From Saccharopolyspora elongata (GTDB taxonomy: Bacteria > Actinomycetota > Actinomycetes > Mycobacteriales > Pseudonocardiaceae), in contig NZ_SMKW01000058.1 in assembly GCF_004348985.1 (NCBI RefSeq), positions 1-61,024 of the forward strand: DNA of 61,024 nt, in the 5' to 3' direction. Position 1 is the stretch's first letter; every line of letters starts with the position of its first letter. The notes beneath the pieces are model-generated. The model saw only the letters and a program-made list of their open reading frames with translations, had not been told where the DNA came from and made no database searches. The translations under genes were made by a program, and so were the position numbers. This document shows, piece by piece, positions 52,831 to 60,898 of this stretch.

Positions 52831-54692
52831 CGGCCCACTCCCAGCTTCTCGTGGACGTCGGTGAGGACGGCCAGCGCGTCGCACCCGGCGAAGACGAACC
52901 CGTCGACGCCCTCCGGTGGCGGATCGCCCGGTTTTCCGGCCAGCAGCACGTGCTTCGCCCCGGCCTGCTTGAGCGCCGCGGCGGTTTCCGCGGCGCGCTC
53001 GGCGTAAACCTTGTCGCTGGAGCACAGGCAGACCACCGGCGCGCCGGCGTACGCCGCCAGAACGTCCTCTGTGGACTCCGTCGCTCCGGCGTCGGTGCTT
53101 TCGATGCCGCCTGCGGCGAGCAGGTTCCGCGCGAACGAGGCGCGCGCGTTGTGCGCCGCGAGCGAGCCGAGCGTCGCGAGGAACACCGTGGGGCGGTTGC
53201 CCGTCTCGGCGAGCCGCGCGTCGGCGGCGTCGCGCAGCCGCTCGAAGTCCTCGGCGTAGCGGTGCACCGGGAGGCCGCCCGAAGGCTGCTGCGGTGCGGG
53301 CTCGCGCTCCAGCGGCGCCTCGTCCAGGTTCGGGAACTCGCTGACGCCGGTGATCGCGTCCGCGCGGTGCGCGATCGCCGCCCGGCGCTCCTCCCACGTG
53401 GCCGAGAGCCGCTCGGCGACGAGGCCGGATTCCAGCGCGGCGGGCAGCCCGCCCGCGGCCTCGATCTCCTGGAACCACCGCCAGGCGGCCTGCGCCAGCT
53501 CGTCGGTCAGCGACTCGACGTACCAGGAGCCGCCCGCCGGGTCGATCACCTGCGCCAGGTGCGATTCCTCCAGCAGCAGGGCCTGCGTGTTGCGGGCGAT
53601 GCGGCGGGAGAAGCCGTCCGGCAGGCCGATCGCGGCGTCGAACGGCAGCGCGGTGACCGCCTGCGCGCCGCCCATCCCGGCGGCGAAGGTCGCGATCGTG
53701 GTGCGCAGCATGTTCACCCACGGGTCGCGCCTGGTCAGCATGGCCGCCGACGTCACGGCGTGCTGGGCCTGCGCTCGCGCGGCCTCCGACGCGCTGCAGG
53801 CGCGGGTGACCTGCTCCCACAGCCGCCGCGCGGCGCGCAGCTTGGCGATGCCGAGGAACTGGTCGGCGTTGGTCGCGTAGCGGAACTCCAGCAGCCCGGC
53901 GGCGGTGTCGACGTCCAGCCCGGCTTCGGTCAGCCACCGCAGGTAGGTCGTGCCCGCGGCCAGCGAGCAACCGAGCTCCTGCGCGTCCGAGCCGCCCGCG
54001 TCGTGGTACGGCAACCCGTCCACGACCAGCGCCTTCAGCTCCGGGAACTCCGCCGCGCAGCGGCGCGCCAACCGCACCGCGCCGTCCCGGTCGCCGGGGC
54101 GGCCGGTCCGGGCCTGCACGCCCAGCGGGTCCGCGCCGAGGTTGCCGCTGAGCGCGCTGCCGCGAACGCCCTGCTCGGCGGCCACCGCTAGGAACGCCTC
54201 GGCTGCCGCGACGAAGTCCTCGCCCGCGTCCAGGGCCACGCCGATCATGTCCAGGTGGACGCCTTCGAGAGCGTCCGCGAGGTCGTCGACGGCCAGCCCA
54301 CCGGAACCGAGCCGGAGCCACAGCGACGAAACGCCGTTGTAGAGGTCGGCCAGGACCTCCCGGTTGGTTTCGGCGGCATCCGGGTTCTCGTGCCGCTGCC
54401 GCACGTCCCAGCCCTCGGCAACGCTGCCCTGCGGGCGGCTGCCGCGCACGAACGGCGCCAGCCCGGGCGAGCCGGCCTCGGGCGGCCCCTCGGAGTAGAG
54501 GGGGTGCACGACTATGCCGTCGTAGGTCGTCGAGGCGAGCACGTCCTCCACCGGACCGGCCGGGGACTGCTCGCCGATCAGCCCGGATCGCTGCAGCACC
54601 TTCTTGACCTGAGCCCGCCACTGCTCGCGGTCCACGGGTGTGGCGGAGGAGAGGTCCGGCCCGCCGCCGCTCGACATCGAGTGCGCCACCAT
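52827..54692 (-). CDS. mutA: Methylmalonyl-CoA mutase small (beta) subunit
   Basis: A 621-residue structural partner of MutB, lacking the DxHxxG cobalamin motif (ATLGSLAAHNARA occupies its place). Its barrel has ELGCSLAAGTTYLRWLTEA and TIATFAAGMGGAQAV as in family members. I place the start at 54692: TAACCT at 54703-54708 would be a -10 hexamer about 10 bases ahead, so translation may begin at the 5' end of a leaderless mRNA. An in-frame ATG 5 codons later is a possible alternative. An inverted repeat precedes this promoter. Confidence 0.88.
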   Translation of the reverse strand: MVAHSMSSGGGPDLSSATPVDREQWRAQVKKVLQRSGLIGEQSPAGPVEDVLASTTYDGIVVHPLYSEGPPEAGSPGLAPFVRGSRPQGSVAEGWDVRQRHENPDAAETNREVLADLYNGVSSLWLRLGSGGLAVDDLADALEGVHLDMIGVALDAGEDFVAAAEAFLAVAAEQGVRGSALSGNLGADPLGVQARTGRPGDRDGAVRLARRCAAEFPELKALVVDGLPYHDAGGSDAQELGCSLAAGTTYLRWLTEAGLDVDTAAGLLEFRYATNADQFLGIAKLRAARRLWEQVTRACSASEAARAQAQHAVTSAAMLTRRDPWVNMLRTTIATFAAGMGGAQAVTALPFDAAIGLPDGFSRRIARNTQALLLEESHLAQVIDPAGGSWYVESLTDELAQAAWRWFQEIEAAGGLPAALESGLVAERLSATWEERRAAIAHRADAITGVSEFPNLDEAPLEREPAPQQPSGGLPVHRYAEDFERLRDAADARLAETGNRPTVFLATLGSLAAHNARASFARNLLAAGGIESTDAGATESTEDVLAAYAGAPVVCLCSSDKVYAERAAETAAALKQAGAKHVLLAGKPGDPPPEGVDGFVFAGCDALAVLTDVHEKLGVGR

Positions 54693-54731
54693 GGAGGTGA
54701 GGTTAGCCGAGTGCCCGGTTCTGGGAATACC

Positions 54732-54749
54732 CCTGATCTGTGAATCAGG
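54732..54749. promoter_or_regulatory. Inverted repeat upstream of the mutase operon
   Basis: CCTGAT and ATCAGG flank CTGTGA, 40-57 bases before the mutA start and just upstream of its putative -10. It may be an operator; a weak terminator role for the upstream TA locus is also possible. Confidence 0.45.
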
Positions 54750-54812
54750 TCGCAAGACGACCTAGCGGCGATTCACTTAGCGGCGATGTGCGGTAGTCCG
54801 GCGGCGGCCCGG

Positions 54813-55073
54813 TCAGTCCCATTCGATGGCGCGCAGCGCGCGCAGTGAGTCGGCGCGTTCCGGACGGCTGCGGCCCTGCTGCCAGTAGCTGAGACTGGCC
54901 AGGCTGACCTTGATGCCGCGGCGGGCGAGCCTGCCGCGCAATCCCTCCAGCGCAACGGCACCCAGGTCGCCCCGGGAGGCCGGGTCACCAACTACGGCCA
55001 GGCCTGACAACGATCCCGCCCCGGGCGCGTCACTTCCCCGCGCGCCCGGGACGGTTGTGGGCTTCGTCGGTAC
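54813..55073 (-). pseudogene. Truncated XRE-type HTH regulator fragment
   Basis: This frame encodes about 86 residues ending GLRGRLARRGIKVSLASLSY, then WQQGRSRPERADSLRALRAIEWD before TGA. It matches the N-terminal HTH region of a large actinomycete XRE family that normally goes on past ...RAIE with LPPGSL-like sequence, which is absent here. There is no convincing start codon and the frame's 5' end nearly abuts the toxin gene stop (55079). I read it as a remnant left by deletion. Direct repeats TAGCGGCGAT at 54763 and 54778 flank its downstream side. Confidence 0.5.
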
Positions 55074-55078
55074 AGCTG

Positions 55079-55339
55079 TCAGCGCTCGTAGATCTCGCGA
55101 CGGTGGCCGACCGCGACCACCACGACAACGAGGCGTCCATCTTCGACGCGGTAGATCACCCGGAAATCCGAGACCCGGATCCGCAGGTAACCGGAAACGC
55201 CCTTGAGCGCGATGGCCCCGGCGGGGCGCGGATTCGCGGCGAGCTGATCGATCGCGACCTGCAGCCGTCGCCGAATCGGCTTGTCCAGCTTGGCCAGGGT
55301 CTTCAGGGCGTCGCGGGTGATCTCGATCTGGTAGGTCAC
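55079..55339 (-). CDS. RelE/ParE family toxin
   Basis: An 86-residue type II toxin of the RelE fold. It begins MTYQIEITRDALKTLAKLDK, the usual first strand and helix, and has YLRIRVSDFRVIYRVEDGRL then HRREIYER, the C-terminal arginine and tyrosine positions used by RelE ribosome-dependent RNases. GTG start overlaps the antitoxin stop by 4 bp. It would be inhibited by the upstream Phd-like protein. Confidence 0.88.
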   Translation of the reverse strand: MTYQIEITRDALKTLAKLDKPIRRRLQVAIDQLAANPRPAGAIALKGVSGYLRIRVSDFRVIYRVEDGRLVVVVVAVGHRREIYER

Positions 55340-55617
55340 TGATCCCGCTCCAAGGCGACGATCGCCGCTTCCCAGGAAACCGTGCCCGACTCTTCCGCCT
55401 CAGCGACGCGGCGCGCCCAGTGCGCGTCTTCCTCTGCTTCCCAATGCTCGGCGACGTCCGCTGCCACCAGTGCGGCAACCCGCTTGCCCCGGTGAGTCAG
55501 GTAGACGTACTGGCCCTCGCTCGCCAGCTCGATGTAGTTCGGCAGCTGGGCGCGGGCAGACGAGACGTTGACTTCGATGGCGGCGCTGTCGTCCATGTGT
55601 ACAGCGTCGACGCTCAT
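55336..55617 (-). CDS. Phd/YefM family antitoxin
   Basis: A 93-residue antitoxin. The N-terminal Phd-type fold has SARAQLPNYIELASEGQYVY then LTHRGKRVAALV, and the C-terminal helix EDAHWARRVAEAEESG is the toxin-wrapping part. A perfect operator overlaps its promoter. An alternative ATG at codon 8 is possible. Coupled to the toxin by GTGA overlap. Confidence 0.88.
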   Translation of the reverse strand: MSVDAVHMDDSAAIEVNVSSARAQLPNYIELASEGQYVYLTHRGKRVAALVAADVAEHWEAEEDAHWARRVAEAEESGTVSWEAAIVALERDQ

Positions 55618-55624
55618 GCGCGAA

Positions 55625-55641
55625 TTGTACAGTCAGTACAA
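55625..55641 (-). promoter_or_regulatory. Antitoxin operator and promoter
   Basis: TTGTAC and GTACAA flank AGTCA, beginning 8 bases upstream of the antitoxin start. The minus-strand TACAAT within it is a good -10 hexamer and its distance to the ATG implies a leaderless mRNA. Binding of the antitoxin here would repress its own promoter, as in other Phd/RelE loci. Confidence 0.7.
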
Positions 55642-55663
55642 GTAGTTGATCGATCACCCTGGG

Positions 55664-55858
55664 TTACGGGCGGCGGCCGCAGAGGTGGTAGACCCAGCCG
55701 GTTTCCGGGGTGTAGTGCAGCTCGTAGTGGGTCTCGATCTTCGGGCCGTCGTGCAGGTGGACGTGCCGCAGCAGCCGCCCCGCGACCGCCTCCGAGTCGC
55801 GCAGGTCCTGGATCCGGCCGTCCAGCGGCCCACCGACGAAGCGCACGTTCCGGTTCAC
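55664..55858 (-). CDS. Small conserved actinobacterial protein
   Basis: A 64-residue protein with FVGGPLDGRIQDLRDSEAV and the C-terminal part ETHYELHYTPETGWVYHLC. The GGPLDG pattern is found in many short uncharacterised actinobacterial proteins. The GTG start has GGAGGAGGGG nearby, a very strong ribosome-binding site, supporting it over an upstream ATG. It is divergent from the helicase gene, 148 bp apart. Confidence 0.6.
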   Translation of the reverse strand: MNRNVRFVGGPLDGRIQDLRDSEAVAGRLLRHVHLHDGPKIETHYELHYTPETGWVYHLCGRRP

Positions 55859-56006
55859 GATGACACCCCTCCTCCCGCGCGTGCCCCAATGGTCTCCGAT
55901 CGCAGGTCCCGAGCACCAGCACGCGAACCGGCGTGGCTCCCGGGACCTCGGGTTCGGCCACCCCGGGTCACCCCGGCCCGAGCTGACCAGGGACGATGGG
56001 GGACTG

Positions 56007-58520
56007 ATGAAGCTCACCGATCAGCTCCCGGCCCTGACGACCGACACCCCGGACCCCGACGCGCTGCTCGACGCGTTCGTGTCCTGGACCACCGACCAGG
56101 GCATCGAGCTCTACCCGGCGCAGGAAGAAGCGCTGATGGAGGTCGTGACCGGAGCGAACCTGATCCTGAGCACGCCGACCGGCTCCGGCAAGAGCCTGGT
56201 CGCCACCGGGGCGCACTTCACCGCGCTGGCCGCCGGCAAGCGCAGCTTCTACACCGCGCCGATCAAGGCGCTCGTGTCGGAGAAGTTCTTCTCGCTGGTG
56301 GACGTCTTCGGCGCCGAGAACGTCGGCATGATGACCGGCGACAGCAGCGTCAACGCCGACGCCCCGATCATCTGCTGCACCGCGGAAATCCTGGCCAACA
56401 TCGCGCTGCGCGACGGCGACCGCGCCGACGTGGACCAGGTCGTGATGGACGAGTTCCACTTCTACTCCGAGCCCGACCGGGGCTGGGCGTGGCAGGTGCC
56501 GCTGCTGGAGCTGCCGCGCACCCAGTTCGTGCTGATGTCCGCCACGCTCGGCGACGTCACGTTCTTCCAGGAGGACCTGACCCGGCGCACCGGCCGGGAG
56601 ACCGCGGTGGTCACCTCGGCGGAGCGGCCGATCCCGCTGACCTTCCGCTACGCCAAGACGCCGCTGCACGAGACGATCGAGGAGCTGCTGGCCGGTCAGC
56701 AGGCACCGGTTTACGTCGTGTACTTCAACCAGGCCTCCGCGCTGGAGCAGGCGCAGGCGCTGATGAGCGTCAAGGTCGCCACCCGCGAGCAGCGCGACCA
56801 GATCGCCGAGGCGATCGGCGACTTCCGGTTCACCGCCGGGTTCGGCAAGACCCTCTCCCGGCTGGTGCGGCACGGCATCGGCGTGCACCACGCCGGGATG
56901 CTGCCGAAGTACCGGCGGCTGGTCGAGCAGCTCGCGCAGGCCGGACTGCTCAAGGTCATCTGCGGTACCGACACCCTCGGGGTGGGCATCAACGTGCCGA
57001 TCCGCACCGTGCTGATCACCGGGCTGACCAAGTACGACGGGGTCCGCACCCGGCACCTGAAGGCGCGCGAGTTCCACCAGATCGCCGGTCGCGCCGGCCG
57101 CGCCGGGTACGACACCGCCGGCTACGTGGTGGTGCAGGCGCCCGAGCACGAGATCGAGAACGAGCGGGCGATCGCCAAGGCCGGCGACGACCCGAAGAAG
57201 AAGCGCAAGCTGGTGCGCAAGAAGGCGCCCGAGGGCTTCGTGTCCTGGAGCGAGAAGACCTTCGAGAAGCTGGTGGCCGCGGAGCCGGAGCCGCTGCGGT
57301 CCAGCTTCAACGTCAACCACGCGATGCTGCTCAACGTCATCAACCGGTCCGGCGATGCCTTTTCCGCGATGCGCCACCTGTTGACCGACAACCACGAGGA
57401 CCGGCCGACGCAGCGCCGCCACATCCTGCGGGCCATCGCGATCTACCGCGCGCTGCTGTCCGCCGGCGTGGTCGAGCAGCTCGACGAGCCCGACGAGCAG
57501 GGCCGCCGGGTGCGGCTGACCGTGGACCTGCAGTTCGACTTCGCGCTCAACCAGCCGCTCTCGCCGTTCGCGCTGGCCGCGATCGAGCTGCTGGACTCCG
57601 AGTCGCCGAGCTACCCGCTGGACGTGCTGTCGGTGATCGAGTCCACTCTGGACGATCCGCGGCAGGTGCTCTCGCAGCAGCAGTTCAAGGCGCGCGGCGA
57701 GGCCGTGTCGCAGATGAAGGCCGACGGCATCGAGTACGACGAGCGGATGGAGCTGCTCGAGGAGATCACTCACCCGAAGCCGCTGGCCGAGCTGCTGGAA
57801 GCCGCCTACGAGACCTACCGCAAGGGGCACCCGTGGGTCGGCGAGCACGAGCTGTCGCCGAAGTCGGTGGCCCGCGACATGTACGAGCGGGCGATGAACT
57901 TCGTCGAGTTCGTCAACTTCTACGGGCTGGCCCGCTCCGAGGGCCTGGTGCTGCGCTACCTGGCCGACGTCTACAAGGCGCTGCGGCACACGGTGCCCGA
58001 CGACGCCAAGACCGAGGAGCTCACCGACATCATCGAGTGGCTCGGCGAGCTGGTCCGGCAGGTCGACTCCAGCCTGCTCGACGAGTGGGAGAAGCTGCGC
58101 CACCCGGGCGCGGAGCCGACGGTCGTGGCGGTGGACGAAGGCCCGGAGCGGATCACGCTGAACAAGCGGGCCTTCCGGGTGCAGGTGCGAAACGCGCTGT
58201 TCCGCCGCGTGGAGCTCGCGGCCCGCCGCCGCTACGACGAGCTCGGCGAACTGGACGGCGACAGCGGCTGGGACGCGGACGCGTGGGCCGACGCGCTGGA
58301 GGAGTACTTCGAGCAGCACGAGGAGATCGGCGCCGGCCCGGACGCGCGCGGCCCGGCGCTGCTGCTGATCACCGAGGAGCCGGAGCGCTGGCTGGTCCGG
58401 CAGATCTTCGCCGACCCGGACGAGGACCACGACTGGGGCATCAGCGGCGAGGTCGACCTCGCCGCGTCCGACGAGGCCGGCGGCGCGGTCATCCGGATCA
58501 CCGACGTCAACCAGCTCTGA
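56007..58520 (+). CDS. DEAD/DEAH-box (Ski2-like, DUF3516) helicase
   Basis: An 837-residue ATP-dependent RNA/DNA helicase. Walker A PTGSGKS is at 57-63, DEFH at 148-151 (motif II), SAT in LMSATLGD, and motif VI HQIAGRAGRAGYD. A Lys-rich loop (PKKKRKLVRKKAPEG) follows domain 2, and the C-terminal part is the DUF3516 region. Such enzymes in actinobacteria are related to Ski2/Mtr4-type RNA helicases. ATG start follows GGGGGACTG. A long palindrome follows its stop. Confidence 0.88.
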   Translation: MKLTDQLPALTTDTPDPDALLDAFVSWTTDQGIELYPAQEEALMEVVTGANLILSTPTGSGKSLVATGAHFTALAAGKRSFYTAPIKALVSEKFFSLVDVFGAENVGMMTGDSSVNADAPIICCTAEILANIALRDGDRADVDQVVMDEFHFYSEPDRGWAWQVPLLELPRTQFVLMSATLGDVTFFQEDLTRRTGRETAVVTSAERPIPLTFRYAKTPLHETIEELLAGQQAPVYVVYFNQASALEQAQALMSVKVATREQRDQIAEAIGDFRFTAGFGKTLSRLVRHGIGVHHAGMLPKYRRLVEQLAQAGLLKVICGTDTLGVGINVPIRTVLITGLTKYDGVRTRHLKAREFHQIAGRAGRAGYDTAGYVVVQAPEHEIENERAIAKAGDDPKKKRKLVRKKAPEGFVSWSEKTFEKLVAAEPEPLRSSFNVNHAMLLNVINRSGDAFSAMRHLLTDNHEDRPTQRRHILRAIAIYRALLSAGVVEQLDEPDEQGRRVRLTVDLQFDFALNQPLSPFALAAIELLDSESPSYPLDVLSVIESTLDDPRQVLSQQQFKARGEAVSQMKADGIEYDERMELLEEITHPKPLAELLEAAYETYRKGHPWVGEHELSPKSVARDMYERAMNFVEFVNFYGLARSEGLVLRYLADVYKALRHTVPDDAKTEELTDIIEWLGELVRQVDSSLLDEWEKLRHPGAEPTVVAVDEGPERITLNKRAFRVQVRNALFRRVELAARRRYDELGELDGDSGWDADAWADALEEYFEQHEEIGAGPDARGPALLLITEEPERWLVRQIFADPDEDHDWGISGEVDLAASDEAGGAVIRITDVNQL

Positions 58521-58525
58521 CGGTC

Positions 58526-58569
58526 TCGTGCGCGTTTTGGACCGCCATGGCGATCCAAAACGCGCACGA
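58526..58569. terminator. 44-bp near-perfect palindrome after the helicase
   Basis: Sixteen-bp perfect arms (58526-58541 and 58554-58569, beginning TCGTGCGCGTTTTGGA) continue into a symmetric centre around CCATGG, with a single mismatched pair overall. As RNA it forms a very stable hairpin ending the helicase transcript; as DNA the symmetry suggests a repeated or protein-bound element. Confidence 0.6.
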
Positions 58570-58667
58570 CCCGTGCGGAACGCGACCGTTCCGGCGGTCG
58601 CGCCGCACCCCTGTCTGCCCTACCATCCCGGCGGGATCACCCAGAACGTCGCCGAAGGGAGCCGGGC

Positions 58668-59081
58668 ATGCCGCAGACCATCGCAGTCGGAGTGGACGGA
58701 TCGGACGAGTCGGTGCGGGCGTTGCGCTGGGCGGCCAACCAGATCCGCGAGGTCGGCGGCATCGCCCACGCGATCATGGTCTGGCACCAGCCGGTCCAAT
58801 TCGGATATCGTCTGCCGACCCCGGACACCGAGCTGGAAGAGCGGGCGAGCAAGGCACTGGACACCGCTGTGAAGGCGGTCGAGGCCGATTTCCCCGACGT
58901 GGACCTGCGATCCAGGCTCATCCGCGGGCACGTGGTCGACGAGCTGGTCGGGCTGTCCAAGCAGGCCGACCTGCTGGTGGTGGGCAACAAGGGGCACGGC
59001 GCCTTCACCGGCATGCTGGTCGGGTCGGTGGCGTTGAAGCTCGTGCACCACGCGGCCTGCCCGGTGGTCGTCGTCCGCTGA
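58668..59081 (+). CDS. Universal stress protein (UspA family)
   Basis: A 137-residue USP-fold protein that likely binds ATP: the motif GNKGHGAFTGMLVGSV (about 110-125) matches G-x2-G-x9-GS. N-terminal IAVGVDGSDESVRALRWA is the family start. It ends CPVVVVR. Its neighbours are unrelated; general stress control by the SigB-type factor is possible, but no SigB promoter is seen. Confidence 0.9.
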   Translation: MPQTIAVGVDGSDESVRALRWAANQIREVGGIAHAIMVWHQPVQFGYRLPTPDTELEERASKALDTAVKAVEADFPDVDLRSRLIRGHVVDELVGLSKQADLLVVGNKGHGAFTGMLVGSVALKLVHHAACPVVVVR

Positions 59082-59112
59082 CGACAGCCGGCCCCGGGAC
59101 AAGTGGAAACGG

Positions 59113-59706
59113 GTGGGCATGCAGCAGGCCGAGGACATCACGCTGTTCGGGCTCAGTGGGTGGCGGTGGCTCAACCCGCCGGTGAACTGGTTGTCCTACG
59201 GGGGTTTGACGGTGACCGCCGACTCCGGCACGGACTTCTGGCGGACCACGCACTACGGATTCGTGCGCGACAGCGGGCACGCGCTGCTGCGACCGGTGGG
59301 GCCGCGGTTCAAGCTGACGACCCGCTTGTTCGGCGACTACCGCGAGCAGTACGACCAGGCCGGGTTGCTGCTGCGGCTGGACGAGCGCAACTGGATCAAG
59401 GCGGGCATCGAGCTGGTCGACGGCGAGCAGCTGCTCAGCGCCGTGGTGACCCGCGACGTCTCGGATTGGAGCGTGGTGCCGCTGGAGGCGGTGTGCGGGC
59501 CGGTCGAGTCGATCACCCTGGAACTAGAGCGGGCGGGCGACACCGTGACGGTCCGCTACGCCGCCGACGGCGGCGAGCCGAAGTCGGTCCTGCGGGTGGC
59601 GTACTTCCCGCCGGACCTCCCGGCCGAGGCCGGCCCGATGTGCGCCTCGCCGGACGGCGCGGGCTTCGCGATCCGCTTCTCCGAAGTGTCCCTGGTGGAA
59701 GACTGA
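59113..59706 (+). CDS. DUF1349 family protein
   Basis: A 197-residue beta-sandwich (concanavalin-like) protein of the DUF1349/YesU type. It has DFWRTTHYGF near the start, DQAGLLLRLDERNWIKAGIEL, the family signature, and WSVVPLEAV in the middle. The fold resembles glycan-binding lectins, and a role in sugar binding is inferred. An ATG 6 bases after the GTG is an alternative start. The convergent methyltransferase gene ends right after its stop. Confidence 0.82.
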   Translation: MGMQQAEDITLFGLSGWRWLNPPVNWLSYGGLTVTADSGTDFWRTTHYGFVRDSGHALLRPVGPRFKLTTRLFGDYREQYDQAGLLLRLDERNWIKAGIELVDGEQLLSAVVTRDVSDWSVVPLEAVCGPVESITLELERAGDTVTVRYAADGGEPKSVLRVAYFPPDLPAEAGPMCASPDGAGFAIRFSEVSLVED

Positions 59707-60561
59707 TCAGAGCTCCGCGGTGAGGAAGTCGCCGACCCGGGTCAGGCCGCGCCCGCCGGAGGTCAGGGCGCGGCCCAACCGGTTGGCCGCCTCGTCGACG
59801 GTCTCGCGCCGCACACTCCAGCCGAACCCGGTGAGCCGCTCGGCGGGGTTCGGCCGCTCGTCTGGGCCGAACAGCGCGTCTAGGTCGACGCCCCACTTCT
59901 CCGAGGACCGCGCCATGTCGTCGCCGAGCAGCGCGCTCCGCTTCGCGATGGGGTTCTCGATCGCGATCCTGCTGCCAGGCGCGGACATCTCGTCCACGGC
60001 CGCCAGCAGCCGCACGTCGGCCTCGACGGGCAGGTAGTAGATCAGCCCTTCGGCCAGCCACGCGGTGGGGAGGGCCGGGTCGAATCCGGCGCGCCGGAGC
60101 GCGGCGGGCCAGTCGTCGCGCAGGTCCGCCGGCGCCTCGTGGCGGTCGCAGGCGGGCCGGGCGCCGAGGCCGGCGAGGACCGCGCCCTTGTAGGCGAGCA
60201 CCTTCGGCTGGTCGACCTCGAACAGCCGCAAGCCGGGCGGCCAGGACAGCCGGAACGCCCTGGTGTCCAGGCCGGCCGCGAGGACGACCACCTGCCGCAC
60301 GCCCCCGGCGCAGGCCAGCTCGAACCACTCGTCGAACAGCCGGGAGCGCAGGCCGATGTAGTCGATGGTGTCCTGCCAGCCCTCGCCGAAGTCGGCCGCC
60401 GCCGTGGGCACCGCCGCCCCGGCGGCCTTGGCCAGGGCCGCGGCGTACGGGTCGTCGATGAGCCGGTCGGCGCGCTCGGTCTCCAGCGCCCGCGCCGCGG
60501 CGACCATCAGCGCGGTGATCCCGACGCCCGACGCGACGTCCCAATCCTCGTTTGCCGGCAC
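59707..60561 (-). CDS. Class I SAM-dependent methyltransferase (LCMT/PPM family)
   Basis: A 284-residue methyltransferase of the Leu-carboxyl-methyltransferase-like group common in actinobacteria (sometimes labelled Rv0830-like). It has VASGVGITALMVAAARALET, DDPYAA, the SAM-binding VVVLAAGLDTRAFRL, FEVDQPKVLAYK and AEGLIYYLP. GTG start at 60561 has CGGAGGGGG upstream; a GTG 14 codons earlier is less likely. It is divergent from the interrupted gene at 60664. Substrate unknown; polyketide-type O-methylation is one possibility. Confidence 0.85.
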   Translation of the reverse strand: MPANEDWDVASGVGITALMVAAARALETERADRLIDDPYAAALAKAAGAAVPTAAADFGEGWQDTIDYIGLRSRLFDEWFELACAGGVRQVVVLAAGLDTRAFRLSWPPGLRLFEVDQPKVLAYKGAVLAGLGARPACDRHEAPADLRDDWPAALRRAGFDPALPTAWLAEGLIYYLPVEADVRLLAAVDEMSAPGSRIAIENPIAKRSALLGDDMARSSEKWGVDLDALFGPDERPNPAERLTGFGWSVRRETVDEAANRLGRALTSGGRGLTRVGDFLTAEL

Positions 60562-60663
60562 GGTTCCCCCTCCGTTGTCAGCGAGTGCCGAAGCTGTCAC
60601 GCTCCGATTCCCCTCCCGGTATCGTCGCGCGGGAACAGATCGACAGCGCCGGTGGGGGTCGGG

Positions 60664-60898
60664 ATGGACGAGTGGCACAACGCCAACAACGCTGACATCG
60701 CGGGCAACCTGCTCCAGGTCGGGCGCGCCGACCAGATCGTGATGAACCTCAGCGGCCATTCGGAGCCGCCGGCGCCGAACATGCTGACGATCAACCCCGA
60801 ACACTTCGGCTTCACCAACCGAACCGCGGAACTTGCCCGGTTGGACCGGCTGTGGCGCGATGCGGAGCGCGCGGGCAAGCCGCTGATCGTGGTGCTTA
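60664..60898 (+). pseudogene. STAND/NB-ARC-type regulator N-terminus, interrupted by an IS
   Basis: The first about 78 residues of a larger protein, beginning MDEWHNANNADIAGNLLQVG and continuing through NPEHFGFTNRTAELARLDRL to GKPLIVVL. The opening NxxIxGxxxQxG-type stretch and the FTNRTAELARLDRL segment, normally followed by a P-loop GxGGVGKT, are typical of actinobacterial signal-transducing ATPases with TPR repeats. The frame is broken at 60898 by the left end of an insertion sequence before the P-loop, so the gene is disrupted unless restored beyond the window. Confidence 0.65.

Noticed and set aside
54773..54991. A 72-residue protein in another frame of the HTH remnant
   Set aside because: It has no family pattern and the HTH frame explains the same bases better.
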